Of a DNA stretch of 8,595 bases, positions 1-5,411 are shown one piece after another. The position numbers and the translations under genes are program-made. The notes under the pieces are model-generated. The model had not been told where the DNA came from and searched no databases. It saw only the letters and a list, made by a program, of their open reading frames with translations. Within the stretch, counting starts at the first letter, position 1, and the number at the start of each line of letters is the position of its first letter. Source of the stretch: Actinomycetes bacterium (GTDB lineage: Bacteria > Actinomycetota > Thermoleophilia > Solirubrobacterales > Solirubrobacteraceae); contig JAEXXR010000044.1 of NCBI GenBank assembly GCA_023405705.1, forward strand, positions 1 through 8,595, read 5' to 3'.

Positions 1-292
1 CGCGCGCGAACTCCTCGCGCGCGTCGACGACGTGCGTGTCGATCGCGCCGATTCTGAGCGCCTTGTCCTTGATGACGTCGTAGTCCTCGCCCGGCTGGCC
101 GAGGTTGACGGTCAGGCAGACGACCTCTGCTCTGTACTCGTCCTGGATCCACTTGAGCATCACGCTCGTGTCGAGGCCGCCCGAGTAGAGCAGCAGGACG
201 CGTCTGACCTCGGCCGGATCGGCCTCGTAGCTGGCGGTGCGCGCCGGCGCGGCGGCGATGCGGTGGACTTCGGTCTGGATCGGCTCGCTCAT
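1..292 (-). CDS. argG: Argininosuccinate synthase, N-terminal part (cut by the left edge)
   Basis: Cytoplasmic enzyme that condenses citrulline and aspartate with ATP to argininosuccinate, the penultimate step of arginine synthesis. About 97 residues are visible and the C-terminal three quarters lie outside the window. The ATP-pyrophosphatase loop SGGLDTS is at residues 37-43, preceded by VLLLY and followed by VMLKWIQDEY. The LTVNLGQPGEDYDVIKDKAL region and a GAIDTHVVDAREEF strand then match the family. The ATG at 292 is the best start: no ATG, GTG or TTG occurs in frame between it and the loop. A GTG four codons upstream (302-304) is possible but less likely. No clear Shine-Dalgarno sequence precedes either. 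The loop usually lies about ten residues from the start, so this protein has roughly 26 extra N-terminal residues. The gene follows the response regulator on the same strand after 93 nt. Identity is near certain; the start is less so. Confidence 0.95.
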   Translation of the reverse strand, partial: MSEPIQTEVHRIAAAPARTASYEADPAEVRRVLLLYSGGLDTSVMLKWIQDEYRAEVVCLTVNLGQPGEDYDVIKDKALRIGAIDTHVVDAREEFAR

Positions 293-302
293 GGAGGCGC
301 CC

Positions 303-308
303 ACTTTA
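303..308 (-). promoter_or_regulatory. Possible -10 element before argG
   Basis: Read on the minus strand this is TAAAGT, which fits the actinobacterial TANNNT -10 pattern and ends 10 nt before the argG ATG. It is the most AT-rich spot in the intergenic stretch. No convincing -35 hexamer lies 16-18 nt upstream. If real, the transcript would have an almost absent leader, which would agree with the lack of a Shine-Dalgarno sequence. A short motif in 93 nt can occur by chance, so this is tentative. Confidence 0.25.
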
Positions 309-314
309 CGTGAA

Positions 315-345
315 GCCGGCGGCAGGGGCCCGGCTCACCGCCGGC
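315..345 (-). repeat. Inverted repeat, alternative hairpin in the argG leader
   Basis: The arms GCCGGCGG (315-322) and CCGCCGGC (338-345) are perfectly complementary over 8 bp with a 15-nt loop. The arm at 338-345 shares bases 340-345 with the neighbouring hairpin at 340-362, so the two cannot form together. The dyad is visible in the sequence; any regulatory meaning is inference, and such repeats arise easily in GC-rich DNA. Confidence 0.4.
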
Positions 346-362
346 GCGGGAGCCGCGCCGGC
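340..362 (-). terminator. Strong hairpin downstream of the response regulator, possible U-less terminator
   Basis: A perfect 10-bp stem, all G-C pairs, is formed by GCCGGCGCGG (340-349) and CCGCGCCGGC (353-362) with a 3-nt loop. On the minus strand it lies 23 nt beyond the stop codon of the response regulator and about 48 nt before the argG start. No run of U follows. Actinobacteria often have hairpin terminators without a U tract, so termination is plausible. It would separate the regulator from argG, or act as a partial terminator or RNA-stabilising structure. The same stem could form on the plus strand. Confidence 0.5.
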
Positions 363-385
363 CCGGAAGCGGTCGTGCGCCCTGC

Positions 386-961
386 TCAGGCGCGCGTGCG
401 CGCCGCCGTCGGCGCCAGTCTCGCCAGCAGCCGCTCGACCCGGCCCTCCAGCTCCTCCGGCCGGACGCCGAGCGTCGCGGCGATGTCGGCGTCGGGCGTG
501 CCGTCGAGCAGCATCGCGACGATCGGCCAGTCCTGGGTCGGGATCTGGGCGCGGGCGTCCTGCAGCCGCTCGGGCGTGACCGGCGGCAGCAGGTGCTCGC
601 CTCTGTGGACGCGGCGGATCCCCTCGAACAGCTCCAGCATCGGCGCCGTCTTGTCGAGCATCCCGTCGGCGCCGGCGAGCGTCGCCGCGATCGCCAGCTC
701 CTCCGATGCGAAGGCCGAGTAGATCAGCACGCTCGTGCGCGCGTCGTGGGCCTTGATGCGGCGGCAGAGCGCGAGGCTGTTGCCGCCCGGCAGGTGCAGG
801 TCGAGCAGCACGAGATCGGGCCGTGCCCGCTGCACGAGCCGCCAGCCCTCCTGCTCGTCGGCGGCGGCGCCGACGGGGACGAGGCCCGGTTCGCTGCGCA
901 GCACTGCCACCAGGCCGGCACGAACGGCGGGGTGGTCGTCGACGATCAGGATGCGAATCAC
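386..961 (-). CDS. Orphan response regulator, NarL/LuxR-like layout with a diverged C-terminal HTH
   Basis: A 191-residue protein with an N-terminal CheY-like receiver (about 1-120) and a short C-terminal helical domain (about 138-185). The phosphorylation pocket is complete: acidic pair D8-D9, phospho-acceptor D54 in LLDLHLPGG, S82 at the Ser/Thr switch position, and K104 in GMLDKTAP. Length and layout match NarL/FixJ regulators. The C-terminal part keeps the turn around DGTPDADIAATLGV, but the recognition helix is atypical: the usual S-x-x-T-V-K-x-H positions read R167, E170, L171, E172 and R174. DNA binding is therefore uncertain. The start is GTG at 961, directly opening the MIRILIVDDH strand; no Shine-Dalgarno sequence is obvious. 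No histidine kinase lies nearby. The gene sits between argD and argG, where M. tuberculosis has argF and argR. A role in arginine control is only suggested by position. Confidence 0.9.
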   Translation of the reverse strand: MIRILIVDDHPAVRAGLVAVLRSEPGLVPVGAAADEQEGWRLVQRARPDLVLLDLHLPGGNSLALCRRIKAHDARTSVLIYSAFASEELAIAATLAGADGMLDKTAPMLELFEGIRRVHRGEHLLPPVTPERLQDARAQIPTQDWPIVAMLLDGTPDADIAATLGVRPEELEGRVERLLARLAPTAARTRA

Positions 962-966
962 GGCTT

Positions 967-986
967 CACGGGCAACGATACCCGTG
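967..986 (-). promoter_or_regulatory. Dyad and possible -10 just upstream of the response regulator
   Basis: On the minus strand the arms CACGGG and CCCGTG form a perfect 6-bp inverted repeat around an 8-nt centre, ending 5 nt before the GTG start. The centre contains TATCGT (975-980), a match to the TANNNT -10 pattern. The layout would suit an operator overlapping a promoter with a very short leader, or an RNA hairpin hiding the start codon. No good -35 is visible. A second inverted repeat, GGCCGG/CCGGCC (986-991 and 1002-1007, 10-nt loop), abuts it and could help terminate argD transcription. Confidence 0.35.
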
Positions 987-1028
987 GCCGGCCTGCGGCG
1001 ACCGGCCGACCCGTCCGGGCGTCAGCGC

Positions 1029-1096
1029 GCGAGCAGGGCGCGACGGCGCTCGGCCGCCCGGCCCGAACGGACGGCGAGCGCGGCGCGACGGCGCTC
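1029..1096 (-). repeat. Imperfect 23-nt direct repeat spaced 45 nt apart at the argD 3' end
   Basis: Copies lie at 1029-1051 and 1074-1096 and agree at 21 of 23 positions, including an unbroken 15-nt core GGCGCGACGGCGCTC. The right copy reaches into the argD stop codon (1095-1097). The 45-nt offset is a multiple of three, and the base next to each copy differs so that argD reads TGA where the left copy would read CGA in the same frame. The remaining 962-1094 spacer holds the two inverted repeats noted upstream of the regulator and no recognisable gene. Confidence 0.6.
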
Positions 1097-2240
1097 AGAG
1101 CACCGCGGCGATGCGCGCGACGGCGTCGTCGATCTCGGCCTCGCCGACGACCAGCGGCGGGAGCAGGCGGACCTCGGTCGGGCCGGTCGCGTTGACGATC
1201 ATCCGCTGCTCGGCCAGCAGGCGCCGGACGGTCGCCGGGGCGTCGGCGACGTCGAAGCCGACCATCAGGCCGCGCCCGCGCACGTTCGCCAGCCCGAGGT
1301 CCTCCAGCGCCGCCCGCAGCCGCTCGCCGAGCTCGCGCACGCTGGCCAGCAGGGCCGGGTCGGAGAGGACGTCGAAGGCGGCGTTTGCGGCGGCCGCGAC
1401 GAGCGGGCCGCCGGCGAAGGTCGAGCCGTGGTCGCCGGGCTGGAAGACGTCGGCGAGCCGCTCGCCGGTCACCAGGGCGCCGATCGGCAGCCCGCCGCCG
1501 AGGCCCTTCGCGGTCGTCAGCGCGTCGGGGACGACCGGCGTCTGCTCGTAGGCCCACAGCGTGCCGGTGCGGCCCATGCCGGTCTGGATCTCGTCGAAGA
1601 CGAGCGCGGCCCCGACGCGGTCGCAGGCGGCCCGCGCCGCCAGCAGCAGCTCGTCGCTGAGCGGGTGGACGCCCGACTCGCCCTGGACCGGCTCCAGCAG
1701 CACCGCCGCGGTCCCCTCGTGGACGGCCGCCTCCAGCGCTGCGACGGTCGGCTCGACTGCGACGAAGCCGGGCACCAGCGGCGCGAACGGCGCCTGCTTG
1801 GACTCCTGCGGCGTCGCGCTGAGCGAGCCGTAGGTGCGGCCGTGGAAGGCGCCGTGGACGGTGACGATCTCGCCGCGCGGCTTCGCCTTGCGGACCAGCT
1901 TCAGCGCCGCCTCGTTCGCCTCCGTGCCGGAGTTGACGAACATCACCTTGCCGCCGAGCGACGACTCCGCCAGCCGGCGCGCGAGGCGGATCGACGGCTC
2001 GGAGTAGTAGAGGTTGCTCGTGTGCGTGAGCCGCCCGACCTGCTCGCGCACCGCGGCGACGACGGCCGGATGGCAGTGGCCGACGTTGAGGACCGATATG
2101 CCGGAGAGGAAGTCGAGGTGCTCGACGCCCTCGGCGTCCCACAGGCGCGCGCCCTCACCGCGGACGAACTCGACCGGCTGGCGGGCGTAGTTCGGGATCA
2201 GGTGGTCGGACTCGATCGCCTGCAGGGCGGAGAGGGACAT
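1095..2240 (-). CDS. argD: Acetylornithine aminotransferase
   Basis: A 381-residue, class-III (fold type I) PLP aminotransferase that converts N-acetylglutamate semialdehyde and glutamate to N2-acetylornithine and 2-oxoglutarate; enzymes of this family often also serve as succinyl-diaminopimelate aminotransferase in lysine synthesis. Visible landmarks are the cofactor phosphate-binding SGTEANEAALKL (104-115), GAFHGRTYGSLSATP (130-144), E183 in LLEPVQGESG, D216 in LVFDEIQTGMGRTG, the Schiff-base lysine K245 in TTAKGLGGGLPIGA, and GSTFAGG (272-278). Length is normal for ArgD and the protein is complete. The ATG start at 2240 has an AAGGA Shine-Dalgarno sequence (2250-2254) 9 nt upstream. It follows argB after 62 nt, the only sizeable gap in the upstream cluster. 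Ornithine aminotransferase and GABA aminotransferase are related, but the arg neighbours settle the call. Confidence 0.97.
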   Translation of the reverse strand: MSLSALQAIESDHLIPNYARQPVEFVRGEGARLWDAEGVEHLDFLSGISVLNVGHCHPAVVAAVREQVGRLTHTSNLYYSEPSIRLARRLAESSLGGKVMFVNSGTEANEAALKLVRKAKPRGEIVTVHGAFHGRTYGSLSATPQESKQAPFAPLVPGFVAVEPTVAALEAAVHEGTAAVLLEPVQGESGVHPLSDELLLAARAACDRVGAALVFDEIQTGMGRTGTLWAYEQTPVVPDALTTAKGLGGGLPIGALVTGERLADVFQPGDHGSTFAGGPLVAAAANAAFDVLSDPALLASVRELGERLRAALEDLGLANVRGRGLMVGFDVADAPATVRRLLAEQRMIVNATGPTEVRLLPPLVVGEAEIDDAVARIAAVL

Positions 2241-2302
2241 CGGGGCTCGTCCTTGTCGGAGGGTGGGGCGCTTCGGGTGCTTCGGCGTTTCGGTGCGTCA
2301 GG
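2241..2302 (-). other. argB-argD spacer with a Shine-Dalgarno sequence and a 9-nt triplet repeat
   Basis: This 62-nt gap contains the AAGGA ribosome-binding site of argD (2250-2254) and, at 2270-2296, three imperfect 9-nt units sharing TTCGG on the plus strand (gcttcgggt, gcttcggcg, tttcggtgc). No hairpin strong enough to be a terminator is evident, so argD is probably still in the same transcript as argB. The short repeat has no known meaning. Confidence 0.45.
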
Positions 2303-3169
2303 TCACGGCGCCGGCTTGACCATCGTGCCGAGGCCGGCGTCGGTGAACAGCTCCAGCAGCAGCGAGTGCGGCACGCGGCCGTCGACGATCACGGCCGAGC
2401 TGACGCCGCCGTGGATCGCGTCGATGCAGGCCGACAGCTTCGGCCGCATCCCGCCGGCGATCGACGGCAGCGCCGCCTCGACCTCGTCGGCGGTGACCTC
2501 GGTGATGACGCTCTCGGCGTCTCTGGGGTCGCGCAGCCAGCCGCGCACGTCGGTCAGGAACATCACCTTGTAGGCGCCGAGCGCGCGGGCGACGGCGCCG
2601 GCCGCCTCGTCGGCGTTGATGTTGTACGAGTTGCCCTCGCGGTCGGCGCCGACCGAGGCGACGACGGGGATGTAGTCCTGCGCGACGTGCATCAGCACGT
2701 CGGTGTCGACGCGCTCGATCTGGCCGACGAAGCCGATGTCCTCGCCGCCGGGCGCGGAGCGGCGCGCGGCGCGGAACAGCAGGCCGTCGTCGCCGCAGAG
2801 GCCGACCGCCGGCTGGCCGTGGCGGTTGATGCGCAGGACGATGTCCTTGTTGACCTTGCCGACCAGCACCATCTTCGCGATCTCGACGGTCGCTCTGTCG
2901 GAGACGCGCAGCCCGGAGACGAACTCGACCGGCAGGTCGAGCCGCTCCATGTAGGCGGTGATGTCGGGCCCGCCGCCGTGGACGACGATCGGGTTGATGC
3001 CGACGTACTTCATCAAGACGACGTCGCGCGCGAACTCCTCGCGCAGCGCCGGGTCGGTCATCGCCGCGCCGCCGTACTTGATGACGACGGTCTTGCCGTG
3101 GAACTCGCGGATGTACGGCAGCGCCTCCAGCAGCGTGCCGACGTCGCGGGTGGATGCGGGTGGGGTCAT
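2303..3169 (-). CDS. argB: Acetylglutamate kinase, arginine-sensitive type
   Basis: A 288-residue amino-acid kinase that phosphorylates N-acetylglutamate with ATP, the second and usually controlled step of the cyclic arginine pathway. Landmarks are K31 in VVIKYGGAAM, the glycine loop VVHGGGP (62-68), INADEAAG (184-191), LTDVRGWLRD (205-214) and K244 in GGMRPKL. Residues 8-24 (RDVGTLLEALPYIREF) form the N-terminal helix found in arginine-inhibited hexameric enzymes. The C-terminal stretch HSLLLELFTDAGLGTM (268-283) matches their arginine-site segment. Feedback inhibition by arginine is thus likely, as expected with ArgJ present. The ATG at 3169 overlaps the argJ stop as ATGA, which fixes the start and implies coupled translation. 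A longer open frame continues upstream to about 3841, but it reads through argJ in another frame and is not homologous protein. Confidence 0.97.
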   Translation of the reverse strand: MTPPASTRDVGTLLEALPYIREFHGKTVVIKYGGAAMTDPALREEFARDVVLMKYVGINPIVVHGGGPDITAYMERLDLPVEFVSGLRVSDRATVEIAKMVLVGKVNKDIVLRINRHGQPAVGLCGDDGLLFRAARRSAPGGEDIGFVGQIERVDTDVLMHVAQDYIPVVASVGADREGNSYNINADEAAGAVARALGAYKVMFLTDVRGWLRDPRDAESVITEVTADEVEAALPSIAGGMRPKLSACIDAIHGGVSSAVIVDGRVPHSLLLELFTDAGLGTMVKPAP

Positions 3170-4404
3170 GTCGTGTACTCGGCGTTGATCGTCACGTACT
3201 CGTGCGAGAGGTCGGAGAAGAAGACCTCGGTCTCGGCGCCGTCGCCGGGCAGCGCGACGACGTACTCGACCTCGTCGCGGGCGACGGCCTGGTTGAGCGC
3301 CTGCTGGTCGAAGCGGAGCCCCTCCCCCGCCGCCAGCACCTGCACGCCCTCGATCGCGATGTCGAACGGCAGCGGCGCGGCGTCGAGCAGCGCGCCGCCG
3401 ACCGCCTGCGCGATCCGGCCCCAGTTGGGGTCGCCGCCGTTGAGCGCCGCCTTCACCAGCGGCGAGTTGGCGACCGAGCGGGCGACCGCCTCGACCTGCG
3501 CGTGGTCGCCGCCGGAGACGACGACGCGGCCGACGCGGACGGCGCCCTCGCCGTCGGCGGCGATCAGCAGCGCGAGCTGGCGCAGCAGCGCGTCGAGCGC
3601 CTCGCCGAGCCGCAGCTCGTCCTCGCTCATCGGCTCGACCTTCACGCCGCTGGCGCCGCTGGCGAGCAGCACGACGGTGTCGTTGGTCGACAGCTGGCCG
3701 TCGACCGAGATGCGGTCGAAGGAGCGCTTGACGGTCACGCCGAGCAGCAGGTCGGCGGTCTCGGGCTCCAGCGCGGCGTCGGTCTCGACGAAGCAGAGCA
3801 TCGTCGCGAAGTTCGGCTGGATCATCCCCGCGCCCTTGCACTGGGCGCTGAGGCGGACCTCGCCGGAGGGCAGCCTGACGAGCAGCGAGGCGCGCTTGGC
3901 GTACTTGTCGGTCGTGCGGATCGCGTCGGCGAAGTCGCCGTCGCCGTCGGCGCGCAGCTCGCCCCTCAGCACCTCCAGCCCGCCGAGGATCCGGTCGAGC
4001 GGCAGCGGCACGCCGATCACGCCGGTCGAGCCGACGGCGACGCGCGAGGACTCCAGCTCCAGCGCCTGCGCGGCGCCGGCCTGCATCGCGACGGCGTCGT
4101 CGAAGCCGCTCGTGCCGGTCGCCGCGTTCGCGTTGCCGGAGTTGGCGACGACGGCGCGCAGGCCGTCGACCTGCGAGCGGTCGCGGCTGACGAGCACCGG
4201 CGCGGCCAGCACGCCGGAGCGGGTGAAGCGGGCCGCGCTGACGGTCTCGGGCGCGTCGGAGACGAGCAGGCCGAGGTCCTTGTCGCCGCTCGCCTTCACG
4301 CCGGCGGCGATCCCGGCGGCGCGGAAGCCGCGCGGCAGGCCGCCGTCGAGCACCTCGACGTGGTCGGGCTCGGGCACCCAGCGAGAGGTGAAGAAGGCGC
4401 TCAA
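3166..4404 (-). CDS. argJ: Ornithine acetyltransferase / amino-acid N-acetyltransferase (ArgJ)
   Basis: A 412-residue enzyme that transfers the acetyl group from N-acetylornithine to glutamate, closing the acetyl cycle; some members also use acetyl-CoA, and sequence alone does not decide this. The family is a self-cleaving Ntn-fold protein. The cleavage and nucleophile site is T201 in GAGMIQPNFATMLCF, giving alpha and beta chains. T127-G128 in STGVIG match the oxyanion-hole residues, STND (239-242) and NGGDPNWGRI (322-331) are conserved, and the C-terminus EYVTINAEYTT is intact. The usual TTDTFPK segment reads TTDKYAK (164-170), a mild divergence. The chosen start is TTG at 4404, overlapping the argC stop as TTGA; the next in-frame candidate, a GTG at residue 10, would break the coupling. 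The stop overlaps argB as ATGA. Confidence 0.96.
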   Translation of the reverse strand: MSAFFTSRWVPEPDHVEVLDGGLPRGFRAAGIAAGVKASGDKDLGLLVSDAPETVSAARFTRSGVLAAPVLVSRDRSQVDGLRAVVANSGNANAATGTSGFDDAVAMQAGAAQALELESSRVAVGSTGVIGVPLPLDRILGGLEVLRGELRADGDGDFADAIRTTDKYAKRASLLVRLPSGEVRLSAQCKGAGMIQPNFATMLCFVETDAALEPETADLLLGVTVKRSFDRISVDGQLSTNDTVVLLASGASGVKVEPMSEDELRLGEALDALLRQLALLIAADGEGAVRVGRVVVSGGDHAQVEAVARSVANSPLVKAALNGGDPNWGRIAQAVGGALLDAAPLPFDIAIEGVQVLAAGEGLRFDQQALNQAVARDEVEYVVALPGDGAETEVFFSDLSHEYVTINAEYTT

Positions 4405-5411
4405 GAGATTCCCGTCCCCTCGTCGTAGCCGAACATCAGGTTGAGGTTCTGGACGGCCTGCGAGGAGGTCCCCTTCCAGAGGTTGTCGATCGCGGCGAAG
4501 ACGAGGATCCGCCCGGTCCGCCGCTCGACGTGGGTCGCGATCCGGGCGATGTTCGTCTCGCGCACGTCGCGCACGCCGGGCGAGGCGGTCGTCAGCTCGA
4601 CGAACGGCTCGGCCGCGTAGGCGTCGCGGTAGAGGTCGCGGACCTCCTCCTCGCCGACCTCGCGCGACGGCTTCACGTACGCCGAGATCAGCTCGCCCTG
4701 GTCGAGCGGCAGCAGGTGCGGGATGAAGGTGACCGTCACGCCGTCGGCGCCGGCCGACGCCAGCTCCTGGTCGATCTCGGGCGCGTGGCGGTGGCCGGCG
4801 ACCCCGTAGGCGGCGACGTTCTCGTCGACCGTCACGAAGTGGGTCTTCTCGGTCGCCGCGCGGCCGGCGCCGGAGACGCCGGTCTTCGCGTCGATCACGA
4901 CGTCGGCGACCAGGCCGGCGCGCGCCAGCGGCGCGAGGCCGATCAGCGCGGCGGTCGGGAAGCAGCCGGGGTTGGCGACGATGCCGGCCTCGCGGATCGC
5001 GTCGCGGTAGCCGAGCTCCGCCAGGCCGTAGACGCCCTGCCCGAACAGCTCCGGCGCGCCGTGCGGGCCGTAGTAGTCCTCGTAGGTCGCCTGGTCGGTG
5101 AGGCGGAAGTCGGCCGACAGGTCGATCACGCGCACGCCGCGCGCGCGCAGCGCCTTCACGACCGGCGCCGCCGCGTGGTGCGGGTAGGCGACGATCGCGG
5201 CCTCGACGTCGCCGTGGCGGTCGAGGTCGAGCTCCTCCATCACGAGCGGGACGCGATGGCGCGGGTAGAGGTCGGCGAGCGTGCGGCCGACGTCGGAGCG
5301 CGACGTCAGCGCGGCCAGCTCGAAGTGCGGGTGGCGCTGCAGCAGCGCCGCGGCGAGCGCCCCGGCGTAGCCGGAGGCGCCCAGGACCGATACGCGCGGG
5401 TTGTCAGGCAC
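4401..5411 (-). CDS. argC: N-acetyl-gamma-glutamyl-phosphate reductase
   Basis: A 336-residue NADPH-dependent reductase that turns N-acetylglutamyl phosphate into the semialdehyde, the third step of arginine synthesis. The N-terminal Rossmann loop GASGYAGA is at residues 11-18. The catalytic cysteine is C150 in NPGCFPTAA, the GVSGAGRAATEKTHF segment is at 178-192, and the catalytic histidine is H209 in GHRHAPEI. The C-terminal FAAIDNLWKGTSSQAVQNLN is characteristic. Length is typical of the ArgC type 1 family and nothing is missing. The start is GTG at 5411; its first bases overlap the last 8 nt of pheT (GTGCCTGA), with a GGGGGG stretch about 8 nt upstream as ribosome-binding site. The stop overlaps the argJ TTG start. 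The overlaps imply cotranscription with pheST. Confidence 0.97.
   Translation of the reverse strand: MPDNPRVSVLGASGYAGALAAALLQRHPHFELAALTSRSDVGRTLADLYPRHRVPLVMEELDLDRHGDVEAAIVAYPHHAAAPVVKALRARGVRVIDLSADFRLTDQATYEDYYGPHGAPELFGQGVYGLAELGYRDAIREAGIVANPGCFPTAALIGLAPLARAGLVADVVIDAKTGVSGAGRAATEKTHFVTVDENVAAYGVAGHRHAPEIDQELASAGADGVTVTFIPHLLPLDQGELISAYVKPSREVGEEEVRDLYRDAYAAEPFVELTTASPGVRDVRETNIARIATHVERRTGRILVFAAIDNLWKGTSSQAVQNLNLMFGYDEGTGIS

Noticed and set aside
958..2142. 394-codon minus-strand frame overlapping argD
   Set aside because: Out-of-frame reading of argD with Arg/Gly/Ala low complexity.
2241..2302. Terminator or promoter between argB and argD
   Set aside because: No stem of more than a few base pairs and no convincing -10/-35 pair; only the argD ribosome-binding site is supportable.
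735..2573. 612-codon open frame on the plus strand opposite argD and the regulator
   Set aside because: It is the antisense shadow of conserved genes: composition is Arg/Ala/Gly-rich, no domain is recognisable, and the minus-strand frames encode clear ArgD and receiver motifs.
2303..3841. 512-residue fusion upstream of ArgB
   Set aside because: The upstream 220-odd residues are an out-of-frame reading of argJ. The ATGA overlap and the family N-terminal helix fix the ArgB start at 3169.
2366..4444. 692-codon plus-strand open frame opposite argB and argJ
   Set aside because: Long antisense frames are expected at this GC content; the product is low-complexity Ser/Arg/Ala and overlaps two unmistakable enzymes.
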